The position numbers were made by a program, and so were the translations under genes. From NCBI GenBank assembly GCA_003165595.1, contig PLWQ01000028.1:1-64000 (forward strand): a stretch of 64,000 nt of DNA. The letters run 5' to 3'. This DNA is from Fibrobacterota bacterium. Lineage in GTDB: Bacteria > Fibrobacterota > Chitinivibrionia > Chitinivibrionales > FEN-1185. Position 1 is the first letter of the stretch, and every line of letters starts with the position of its first letter. Positions 42,529 through 50,467 of the stretch are shown piece by piece. The notes under the pieces are model-generated. The model was not told the DNA's origin, did not search any database, and saw nothing but the letters and a program-made list of their open reading frames with translations.

Positions 42529-45357
42529 ATGAGGATCGGACGGGTTTCAATTTTTATCGCTTTTGCAGTAGGCTTTCTTTCACAGAGTGTCTTGGCCGAG
42601 ACGTACATTGGCGAACCCGGCAACCGTATCAAAATCAACCTCGGTGCCACTGCCTGGAAGCTCATCCAATCCGACGCCATCGGCGCACAGGCATTGGCCT
42701 ACAACGACGCGTCGGGAGTGGACGTCGGCATTCCGCACAGCATGGGCGAGGATGCGATGTTTGGCAACACCGCCTCGGGCGGCGGTAGCGGGCCCGGCGG
42801 ACCCTACTGGTACCGCAAGAAATTCAAGCTCGCTTCAGCCTTTGCGAATAAGAAAGTCTTCCTGGAAATCGAGGGAGCCCATCTCGGGTGCCAGGTCTAT
42901 TTCAACGAACAATTGATGCCCACGTCAAGCGCGGTCAATCCCCAAGCCACGCACGTGGTGGGATTTATCGGCACCATTCACGACGTGACGAGCCTGGCGA
43001 AATTCGACGGCTCCGATAATATCGTGGCGATACGCGTGGGCATGGGCGGCGGATTCTTTGCCGACCCTGGTTTCTCCACGGTGTTCAGATTCGGGCAGGG
43101 CTGTGCCGGCGTTTTCAGGCCCGTGTGGCTGCACATCACCGACAAGGTCCATGTTCCTTCGAACGTCTATTCGAACCTCAAACAGTGGGGCAGCTATGTT
43201 GCAACCACGTCGGTCGCCCCCGACCTTTCTTCCGCCGTCGTGAGGATCCTCACCAACGTGCTTAACGAAAACGCAACCGACCAGACCGTCACGCTCACCA
43301 CCAAGATCGTTGACGCGTCGAACAACAACGTTGTGGCCTCCAAAGATGCGACCCATGTGATCCCGGCGGGCCAGACCTGGGAGTTCGACCAGACCGACAC
43401 CATCGCCAATCCCAAGCTGTGGTGGCCCAACAACAGCATTTACGGCAAGCCCAACATGCACACGGTGTACCACATTGTCAAGGTAGGCGGCACCACCGTC
43501 GACATGTTCGAGAGCCCGCTGGGAATCCGCACCATCACCTGGGACAAGAACTTCCCGTACATCAACGGCAAGGTTCACCACCTGTACGGCGGCGCATCGC
43601 GCTACGACTATCCCGCGCTCGGCACAGCGCTGCCGCCCGGCATCGAATTCCGTGACGCCAAGCTGATGGCCGACGTGGGCGGCAATCTCTGGCGGCCCGG
43701 GCATTCGTCGTGCTCGATCGGGTTTGTGAACGCGTGCGACGCCTACGGCATCATGCTCATAGACCCGAGCGGCGAGGGCGAGGGAGCCTTCGGCGGCTCG
43801 TCGCCCGCCGACGCAAAGGGCACGCTTAAGTGCGAGCTCCACCGCGACATGATCATCCGCGACCGGAACCATCCGTCGCTGCTTGCGTGGGAAGCGAGTA
43901 ACGGCGACATGGCCCAGGCCATGGCCGACTCGCTCCGGGGCCTGTCGAACGTCTGGGACTCGCTTACTCCCAGGGCCCAGAACCTCCGAGGCGCTCCGTT
44001 TGAAGAAGGCTTCGACGATCTGCATTCCTGCACCTTGACAGGGTGCGACGCCCAGCAGAAGCCGTTCCATCCGGACTGGCCGTGGTGGGGCGCGGAATAC
44101 TGGGGCTCCCCAACCTCGCGATTCGCGTACGACTACCAGATCCAGTTTTCCGCGGGATTCCTGCACGACTGGGCCGGCGGCATCACCAACAACTGCTTCG
44201 GCATGGTGCAGTGGTATTTCGCTGAGACGCCCGGCGAGGTCCAGACGTTCCTGGGCGGCGGCGGCACGGCCCGCTCGTTCGGCTCCTCCATGTGCGATTT
44301 CAATCGCCTGCCCAAATTTCTCTATTATCAATATGGCGTGTGCTGGGTGCCCTACAGCCTGCAGCCTAGAATCGCGATCGCCAACCACTGGAACCGGTCC
44401 GGCACGGTGCGGGTCGACGTGTGGAGCAACTGCCCAAAGGTCCGGCTCAGCGTGAACAGCAACGTCATCGGGACCCAGGTGCCCAACGGCAGGCTCGGAG
44501 CGGCCGGCGGCATCAACGATGTGACCAACACCACCACGCAGCTGCCGTACCAGTGCACGTTCACCAACGTCACGTGGGCGGCGGGGACGCTCAAGGCCGA
44601 AGGGCTTGACTCGAGCGGAAACGTGGTTTGCACCGACCAGCAGATCACGGCCGGCACGCCGGACCATGTCGTATTGTCGCTGGACACTAACATGCAGCGG
44701 CCGGGCAACGTGAAGATCCCCATCACAGCCAACGGCACCGATGTCGCGCTCATCAAAGCCACCGTCGTCGACGCCAACGGAAATTGGTGCCCCACTGCAG
44801 GCGGAATCGTCACCTTCAGCGTGTCCGGCCCTGCCACATATCGAGGCGGATCGGACCAGTTTGTAGGGGCGGGCGGCGCCGGGTGGCACGCGCCGGGCGA
44901 CCCGAACCTCAACATCGAGGGCGGTATGGCGATGGTGGCAGTGCGATCGCAATTCACCACCGGCACCGTCACGGTGAGCGCAACGGTGGCGGGACTGCCG
45001 ACTCCCTCGGCATCGGTTTCCTATACTATCACCCCAGTTCTCGACATCGTCCGGACCGACACAGTCCCAGCCACCGGCGTCAGGGTGATGCCGCAACAGC
45101 GTATCATGCCGACGGTGAAACTGGCCATGGCCGGAAGGGTGTTGAAATATTACCTGAACACCGGCGCGGCGGTAGGCCTCGACATCATGAACGCGGGCGG
45201 CAGACTGGTGCAGCGGATCGCGGCGACAAGGCAATCCGCAGGATGGCACCTGATAAACGCATCCCTGGAACCGATTCGGGGCAGCAGCGTGCTGCTGTTC
45301 CGGTTCACTGTTGACGGAAAGGTAATGAACGCGAAACAGTTTGTCGTGATGAAATGA
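42529..45357 (+). CDS. large secreted glycoside hydrolase family 2-like protein
   Basis: 942 residues from the ATG at 42529 (GGGGGAGG site; the upstream open frame crosses repeat D). Signal peptide (about 1-24). Then a GH2 sugar-binding jelly roll (GPYWYRKKFKLASAFANKKVFLEIEGAHLGCQVYFNE), an Ig-like sandwich domain (about 215-330), a TIM-barrel (GIRTITWDKNFPYINGKVHHLYGG...IRDRNHPSLLAWEASNGDMAQAM...), a DUF4982-like Ig domain, another Ig-like domain and a C-terminal sorting-type module (AAVGLDIMNAGGRLVQRI...). The region where GH2 enzymes normally show 'GNE' reads WEASNGD, while an AEYWG site could be the nucleophile region, so catalysis is uncertain. Probably acts on plant or microbial polysaccharide outside the cell. 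Confidence 0.82.
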   Translation: MRIGRVSIFIAFAVGFLSQSVLAETYIGEPGNRIKINLGATAWKLIQSDAIGAQALAYNDASGVDVGIPHSMGEDAMFGNTASGGGSGPGGPYWYRKKFKLASAFANKKVFLEIEGAHLGCQVYFNEQLMPTSSAVNPQATHVVGFIGTIHDVTSLAKFDGSDNIVAIRVGMGGGFFADPGFSTVFRFGQGCAGVFRPVWLHITDKVHVPSNVYSNLKQWGSYVATTSVAPDLSSAVVRILTNVLNENATDQTVTLTTKIVDASNNNVVASKDATHVIPAGQTWEFDQTDTIANPKLWWPNNSIYGKPNMHTVYHIVKVGGTTVDMFESPLGIRTITWDKNFPYINGKVHHLYGGASRYDYPALGTALPPGIEFRDAKLMADVGGNLWRPGHSSCSIGFVNACDAYGIMLIDPSGEGEGAFGGSSPADAKGTLKCELHRDMIIRDRNHPSLLAWEASNGDMAQAMADSLRGLSNVWDSLTPRAQNLRGAPFEEGFDDLHSCTLTGCDAQQKPFHPDWPWWGAEYWGSPTSRFAYDYQIQFSAGFLHDWAGGITNNCFGMVQWYFAETPGEVQTFLGGGGTARSFGSSMCDFNRLPKFLYYQYGVCWVPYSLQPRIAIANHWNRSGTVRVDVWSNCPKVRLSVNSNVIGTQVPNGRLGAAGGINDVTNTTTQLPYQCTFTNVTWAAGTLKAEGLDSSGNVVCTDQQITAGTPDHVVLSLDTNMQRPGNVKIPITANGTDVALIKATVVDANGNWCPTAGGIVTFSVSGPATYRGGSDQFVGAGGAGWHAPGDPNLNIEGGMAMVAVRSQFTTGTVTVSATVAGLPTPSASVSYTITPVLDIVRTDTVPATGVRVMPQQRIMPTVKLAMAGRVLKYYLNTGAAVGLDIMNAGGRLVQRIAATRQSAGWHLINASLEPIRGSSVLLFRFTVDGKVMNAKQFVVMK

Positions 45358-45380
45358 CCGGCGGATAAGATCGAACTGTG

Positions 45381-45413
45381 AAATGCCGCGGGCGGAAACC
45401 CGCGGCATTTTTT
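45381..45413 (+). terminator. terminator after the GH2-like gene
   Basis: AAATGCCGCGGG-cggaaa-CCCGCGGCATTTTTT: 12-bp stem and a T-run. The stretch 45414-45655 up to the island's first gene has no other clear element. Confidence 0.88.
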
Positions 45414-45655
45414 CGGAGTTCTCGTCGCTCGGTATCACGTCCCTCTTGGCGGAGGCGCCCCGGGAAGTCCCGGGCTCTTCCCCGCGGCGAACGGCACGCG
45501 GGTCTTTTCCGGCGTGTGACCGCCATCACATGCCGGACATAGTCCCTATTATATATTCTTTATCAGGATTCTCAGGAAGAAACGGGATTTCCAGGATTGA
45601 GACTGAGGAATCGTATTCTTCCAGATGATAACCCGTCACCGGCGGCGTCTTTCCT

Positions 45656-47221
45656 ATGCCGACAGCCAAGTTCAAACTTGCCTTTCCGGGCTGCACGGCC
45701 TGCTTTGCCAAACCGTGCGAACGACTACGCTTCGGCCACGTGCATGCCGGGAAATTCCTGTTTGTCCACAAACGGCAGTGCGGCGCCTCGCCGTGGGATT
45801 GCCCGTTTGTGGCCGCGAATTTCGACGAGGTCCGACTTCTCGCCTCAGGCGAGTCCCTGCTCGACCTTGCCGGCCGCGTGGAAGACATTATGTTTCAGAT
45901 TTCCATCGTGGAATCCCTGGCCTTCCGCCAGGAGCATCATGTTGCCGCATACGACGATGTCGAGGGAAGGCTGAGCTTCCTCGAATCGCTCTGGGACGCA
46001 GGCGTGCTCACGGCCGTCCGCGTGCCGCAGGACTTCACGGCAAACCGCAGCCTTGCAGGCTGGCTCCTGGCCAACGAGACGCTCGAGTACCAGTTCGAAC
46101 GGACCGCAGAGGAGGATTCGGCTGGTGCGGCGGTGACGGATGCGACGGCGGAGCAGCAACATCTGGCCGCGGCACCGCCAGAAGAAGAGCAAGTGATAAC
46201 GGAGATCGAAGTGTCGGTTGAGGGAGAAAAAGGACCGAGAAAGGTGAATTCGGACGGGACGCTGGAGATTGTGCCGGATTTGGTGATTGGAAGAAAAATT
46301 ACCTGCCGTGAAGTCAAGGGAGTACCGGTGACGTGGACTTTGGGGGGATACAATTCAGAAACCAAGAGCGGGAGCAAAACGACGTTTCAGTTGAGGGGGT
46401 GGCCAAAAGCCCTGCATGCGATCTGGTTTCCAAAGGAGAAACCCAAGACGGTTAGCATTGTTGCAAAGGACAAACAGGGCAATCAGCTTCAAGCGTCCTT
46501 GAATGTCTTTTCCGGCAGTAAAGAAATTATTGAGTTGAATTTCATAAAGATGCCTGTCTGGCAAAAAATGAAGGAAATCAAAAAGAAGGTTGAAGAAGCC
46601 TTTGAACAACTCACTGGAAGAACAATCGAAATAAAACTTCTCGAAGGAAAGATTGCCTATTCGGCAAATTTCAAAGAAAGCGACAAAGAAAGGGTCTTCT
46701 TCGCCTATGACTTTGCTGGAGGCTTGGACCCGCTTCTTTCTGCTGAAGTCCGCTTGCCCATTGGCCCGACGTTTCCAGCTCCAAAAATATTGGAAAAGTA
46801 TTATAAGTACATAAAATTCGAATGTTTCATTAATGGCGCCATAGCACTAAATTTCCATTTCGTTAAGTCTGATCTAGACACCCAAAAAGCCGAGCTGAAG
46901 TGTGAACCAAAGATTGAATTTGGTGTCGAAGGGACATCTCACATAGAGGCTCAAATACTATCAAGACATATTGTCGTCATAGATGCAAAGATTGCTGCAT
47001 TGTCCGGATTCGAAGGATCTCTGGGAGGATTTGGAGATGGCGAAGGCTTGGGGCTTACCGGCGAACTTGGATGGTCCGGAATAAAGGCAAATGGACATGT
47101 TGAAGCAATGGACGGGAAATTCGTTTATAAGAAAGAAATTGTTTTCGTTGATCCAATTACTTTTATTAAGGGAGAAAAGTTTCTTTTTGTCAGCGAAAAG
47201 ATCTCAAAGGAAGCCGAATAA
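45656..47221 (+). CDS. modular toxin-like protein, unknown family (first island gene)
   Basis: 521 residues. Residues ~1-150 are GC-rich in codon use and contain a Cys-rich start (PGCTACFAKPCERLRFGH...QCGASPWDCPF). From about residue 180 on, the DNA is markedly AT-richer. A segment from ~304 (MKEIKKKVEEAFEQLTGRTIEIKLLEGKIAYSANF...) to ~480 (LTGELGWSGIKANGHVEA) aligns in order with ~440-610 of the 789-residue protein at 54695 (EVENIIEQIKEAVPKAGIYFDLEIGVLQGSLAA... and CGLKWTGIKGSISVSA). This shared core ends just before the variable tail in both. Here the tail is only ~40 residues. Start at 45656 lacks a good ribosome site. Likely an effector carried by the VgrG/PAAR spike. Confidence 0.6.
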   Translation: MPTAKFKLAFPGCTACFAKPCERLRFGHVHAGKFLFVHKRQCGASPWDCPFVAANFDEVRLLASGESLLDLAGRVEDIMFQISIVESLAFRQEHHVAAYDDVEGRLSFLESLWDAGVLTAVRVPQDFTANRSLAGWLLANETLEYQFERTAEEDSAGAAVTDATAEQQHLAAAPPEEEQVITEIEVSVEGEKGPRKVNSDGTLEIVPDLVIGRKITCREVKGVPVTWTLGGYNSETKSGSKTTFQLRGWPKALHAIWFPKEKPKTVSIVAKDKQGNQLQASLNVFSGSKEIIELNFIKMPVWQKMKEIKKKVEEAFEQLTGRTIEIKLLEGKIAYSANFKESDKERVFFAYDFAGGLDPLLSAEVRLPIGPTFPAPKILEKYYKYIKFECFINGAIALNFHFVKSDLDTQKAELKCEPKIEFGVEGTSHIEAQILSRHIVVIDAKIAALSGFEGSLGGFGDGEGLGLTGELGWSGIKANGHVEAMDGKFVYKKEIVFVDPITFIKGEKFLFVSEKISKEAE

Positions 47222-48072
47222 TGAACATTCAACTTGCCCGTGATATCGGCGTTGCCTTGATTCCACTTTTCTTTGCCTTAATCTGTTTTGTAGGCTCAGC
47301 TTCATTGGTCGAATCGATGCTAAAGCCATTGAAATTCTCCCGGCATTCGCCCATCGTTGATTCAACTCAAGCGATTGTCACGAAGATTACTGCTCAGATA
47401 AACGTCTCTCGCCAGAGCAGTACAAGCGATTACGTTTGGACTACTCTTGAATATGAATATTCAGTCGACGGGAAAACATTCAAGGACTCAGTAATGCCTG
47501 AGATGTTTTCTACGGCCAATTTCAAGGATCTCTACGGGAAACTTACGCAACACTTTCCGGGGCAGAACCTTCATGTGAAGGTGCCGGTCCGGATGGGACC
47601 TGGAGAAAACGTCATTTTCCCTAAGCTCAACGCGCCATTCGAGACATATTTAAGCGGAGTTGACTTTCAAGGCAAGCATTTCAACAAAGAATCCCATATT
47701 GAAGTCCTTTTCTCAAAGGCCGATCCCTCACTCTGTTTTATCCCCCTTTTCGACAGCTTTGACGGAGGCTTAATCGTGAAGTTCTTTATCGTCAGCGCAA
47801 TAGCCGCATTTCTGATAATGCTCGCTTTCAACGGTGAATCGAGCTTGCCCAAGCTTTCGTTCATAAAGGGCCTTTTGCTTTTTGTCGGAATATCCATTGT
47901 GCCGGCAATTTCGCCCATAAAGACTCCATTTACCTTGTTGGGCCAAGCCATTGGCGCGCTGTCTGACAAGACGAAGACTAAGTTTGAATCCGCTGAAGTA
48001 GTGTTTGACCAGAATGCAACAGAGCAGAGTATTCGTCAAATAATCGCAAGAGCCAAACAAAGCCATGAATAG
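47221..48072 (+). CDS. DUF3592-like membrane protein
   Basis: 283 residues, starting on the last base of the preceding stop (TAATG). A membrane helix near residues 8-28, then a periplasmic DUF3592-type domain (STQAIVTKITAQINVSRQSSTSDYVWTTLEYEYSVDGKTF...), and two more membrane helices (about 180-200 and 215-235). Its immediate coupling to the toxin-like gene suggests a dedicated partner, for example an immunity protein that meets its toxin at the membrane. That role is inferred from position only. Confidence 0.55.
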   Translation: MNIQLARDIGVALIPLFFALICFVGSASLVESMLKPLKFSRHSPIVDSTQAIVTKITAQINVSRQSSTSDYVWTTLEYEYSVDGKTFKDSVMPEMFSTANFKDLYGKLTQHFPGQNLHVKVPVRMGPGENVIFPKLNAPFETYLSGVDFQGKHFNKESHIEVLFSKADPSLCFIPLFDSFDGGLIVKFFIVSAIAAFLIMLAFNGESSLPKLSFIKGLLLFVGISIVPAISPIKTPFTLLGQAIGALSDKTKTKFESAEVVFDQNATEQSIRQIIARAKQSHE

Positions 48073-48087
48073 AGAACAAATATCCGT

Positions 48088-48867
48088 ATGACACAAAAAT
48101 TCTACCGCTTCACCCTCGCCCATCACGGCTTCAGCCTGGAGCTCCGCGTCAACGACGTTATTATCGACGCCGATCCCGAAGGCATCTTCCGCAACAGGTC
48201 GTTTGTAAACAACCAGTTTATCATCGACGGCGTCAACAAAGTCCAATTGCATATCGGGCTTGCCGGCAATCCGCCGCAAATTCCGAAAGACCTCACCCTC
48301 ACCTGCTCGGTTTACGAATGTACCGCCGACCAGTTGGGTAAAGATAATCTACCCGCGCCTCTTGTGCAGCTTACGTTTCCCGGCAAGGAAGTCCCATCCT
48401 TCCCGGCAGCCCTTACCGGCTCTTTTGAAACCAAGAGCCCGTTCGGCAGGTGGGCATGGCAGGATGCCGAGCGGATCGATCCCGTCACGCCGGATGATGT
48501 CCTATTGTGTGCAAGCCTTGTAAAGAAGACGCATACCGCGCTTACCCAAAAGTCTCTGCAAACATTGCTGCCGCTGCTTTCCATAAAGACGGCAGAAATG
48601 GCGCTAGCATTCTATGTCCCACCTGAAGAACGCCGCAAGGACCAGGAGCAATTTTTTCAGCAGGTGTTTGGCGACAGCCAGTTTGCAATGGAGCGGTTCG
48701 AGACCGATGATCTAGAAATAGTCCCCATGGGAGAAAACCGGGTGTTTCTTGTCCGTCATTTGGGCGGCATACCGGCGCTTGAGTCAAAGGAATTGTCCGA
48801 AGGATATTGTTTTACGCTCCCGATCATCGCCTCTAAAATCGGGGGTGAGTGGAAGGTAGTACGATAG
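48088..48867 (+). CDS. partner protein, paralogue 1 of three in the island
   Basis: 259 residues. The N-terminal ~80 residues (FTLAHHGFSLELRVNDVIIDADPEG...NQFIIDGVNKVQLHI) align with the start of the proteins at 57068 and 60324 (LEIIINGLKVCR..., CTCKISINGLGVDELDAKKV...NTELIGKANKVAVEVMP). The C-terminus is more distant (EGYCFTLPIIASKIGGEWKVVR versus IQVYIGMVEGKIKIVR). Each paralogue follows a toxin-like gene or tail, so they could be immunity proteins or adaptor/chaperones; I cannot separate these. Fifteen bases after the membrane protein. Confidence 0.55.
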   Translation: MTQKFYRFTLAHHGFSLELRVNDVIIDADPEGIFRNRSFVNNQFIIDGVNKVQLHIGLAGNPPQIPKDLTLTCSVYECTADQLGKDNLPAPLVQLTFPGKEVPSFPAALTGSFETKSPFGRWAWQDAERIDPVTPDDVLLCASLVKKTHTALTQKSLQTLLPLLSIKTAEMALAFYVPPEERRKDQEQFFQQVFGDSQFAMERFETDDLEIVPMGENRVFLVRHLGGIPALESKELSEGYCFTLPIIASKIGGEWKVVR

Positions 48868-48879
48868 GGAAACCAGACT

Positions 48880-49365
48880 ATGTTTAATCAACACACGAAC
48901 GTACTTCTTTGTGACACAACCGCTTCCCCGCCCATGCGCATGGATACGGTTTCGGGAACAAACCAATCAGGCACGGCTCAGGCGCAATGGGTGGTGCAGG
49001 ATCCGCGTGACGAGGATGACGATCGGGAATTGAAGCTGGAGTTCGAAGCGACGGCGCGAAGCAAGACAACTCCCAGAAAAGAAATTCCCCTCAATGCGGC
49101 GTCGTTCTATGTCCGCCTGAACATCGACCCGGACGATGAAGACGCGCATAACGACGCATTTACTTTGTACAGCACCGATGACGCGAAATCGTACAGCCAG
49201 ACGCTCACGGTGCGGGACGACAAGAAGCCCGGCGATTCGTATACGGATTTGAAGTTTACGGGGATGGACAAGGATTTGAAGTACACGCTGAAGATTGATC
49301 TGGGAAACGACCTCCAACCATATTTCCTTTTTGAAAACACTGCATTTGGAGACCTTCATGGCTGA
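48880..49365 (+). CDS. small acidic island protein, function unknown
   Basis: 161 residues, rich in Asp/Glu. One beta-sandwich-like domain is suggested by alternating strands (KLEFEATARSKT, ASFYVRLNID, FTLYSTDDAKSYSQTLTV, YTLKIDLGNDLQPYFLFEN). The phrase RDDKKPGDSYTDLKF is common in proteins encoded next to VgrG/LysM spike genes. It overlaps the LysM gene by eight bases (ATGGCTGA). Perhaps an accessory structural protein of the injection apparatus. Confidence 0.55.
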   Translation: MFNQHTNVLLCDTTASPPMRMDTVSGTNQSGTAQAQWVVQDPRDEDDDRELKLEFEATARSKTTPRKEIPLNAASFYVRLNIDPDDEDAHNDAFTLYSTDDAKSYSQTLTVRDDKKPGDSYTDLKFTGMDKDLKYTLKIDLGNDLQPYFLFENTAFGDLHG

Positions 49366-49579
49366 GAACAAGAAATACATCGTCAAGCAAGGCGATACGC
49401 TCAAGAGCCTCGCCAAAACCTATTACGGTGACCTGGTGCACGCCGATTCTATCGGAAAGATCAACAATATCGCGCCTCAGGACGACGTGAGAGTTGCGAT
49501 GGACCTCATACTGCCGGCGAGAATTGTGAGCATCGGGCCGAGTGAGAAGGATGAGAGTAGCATAGAGGAGAGTAAATGA
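49358..49579 (+). CDS. LysM-domain protein, contractile injection system type
   Basis: 73 residues from the ATG at 49358. A LysM motif fills the protein (KYIVKQGDTLKSLAKTYYGDLVHADSIGKINNI...VRVAMDLILPAR). Small LysM proteins of this kind sit beside VgrG/spike genes in type VI-like and phage-tail-like clusters, where they help assemble the tail hub. Overlaps the following gene (ATGA). Confidence 0.8.
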   Translation: MAENKKYIVKQGDTLKSLAKTYYGDLVHADSIGKINNIAPQDDVRVAMDLILPARIVSIGPSEKDESSIEESK

Positions 49580-50352
49580 AACGCTTTCTAATAGCTTCGC
49601 TCATCCTTTCTATTTCTGTATCAATTCATGGCAAAGTTTCCTATGATAGGGTGGTGCGAAGTAAAACGGAATTGTGTGGTAAGGCAAATGAATGCGACAA
49701 TGCGAGAGAATTAGCTGCAGGTACTCAAATCGCCGTTATCGACACAACCGAAAAATACGGATATATTTTCGGAAAAAAATCACCTTGGATAAAAATTGAA
49801 ACCGAAAATGGCGACACCGGATATTTGCTTCTCGGTGAAATTGCCACTCCGGAGGGCTATTCTATTGAAAAGAAAAGCCTTGAAATTGCCAAGAACAAAC
49901 CTCTACCCGATCTGGCAAAATGCATTTCTAGATCCTATGCCAATTTACGAGAGTTTGACACTCTGTTTCATAGCGTAGAGTTCATTACTTTGGATTCGAA
50001 CTTTACACTGTCCTCATATGTTTACGATCATAATGGTAGTTTTGATGTTTTTGTTTTCAGCAAGATATTGGGATATAACGGCCAAAATCCTATCAGCAAG
50101 TTGTTAGATGTCCTCGTTGTCGACAAGCGGCTTTTCAAAAATGTTTACGCCGTCTCCTTAAAGGACTGCAAAGCAAATGGAACAAACGATATTGGCTCAA
50201 TAATCGGAGTATATTCGGTCAAGAATCGAGACAAGAGCAAGACGGCCACATATGTTCCTGAAAAGACCTGGCTGGCGAACAAGAAGACGAGAAAGATCGA
50301 GGATTTTCCTGCCAGTAAATGTTCATGCGCCCCTGAGCCGGCCGGCGAGTAG
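49576..50352 (+). CDS. exported SH3-like domain protein, possible immunity
   Basis: 258 residues, markedly AT-rich. Signal peptide (MKRFLIASLILSISVSIHG). Residues ~20-95 resemble a bacterial SH3 domain (VVRSKTELCGKANECDNARELAAGTQIAVIDTTEKYG...GDTGYLLLGEI). The remaining ~150 residues are a separate alpha/beta domain. Periplasmic location and a place next to a spike/effector set make an immunity role possible; there is no direct evidence. Followed by a 115-base gap and vgrG. Confidence 0.5.
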   Translation: MKRFLIASLILSISVSIHGKVSYDRVVRSKTELCGKANECDNARELAAGTQIAVIDTTEKYGYIFGKKSPWIKIETENGDTGYLLLGEIATPEGYSIEKKSLEIAKNKPLPDLAKCISRSYANLREFDTLFHSVEFITLDSNFTLSSYVYDHNGSFDVFVFSKILGYNGQNPISKLLDVLVVDKRLFKNVYAVSLKDCKANGTNDIGSIIGVYSVKNRDKSKTATYVPEKTWLANKKTRKIEDFPASKCSCAPEPAGE

Positions 50353-50467
50353 GCGCAAACAGCCGACAGATGAATACAACCCGTGATACCCGTGCCGAAA
50401 AGAAATGCCTCAATATATGTTGACAATTGTGCATCCTGAATAGAAGAAACCAACAAGGAGTCCCACC

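Noticed and set aside
42925-45438. 837-codon open frame opposite the GH2-like gene
   Set aside because: Antisense of a GC-rich gene; translation is rich in His/Arg/Val without any motif, and the forward frame has a signal peptide and GH2 blocks.
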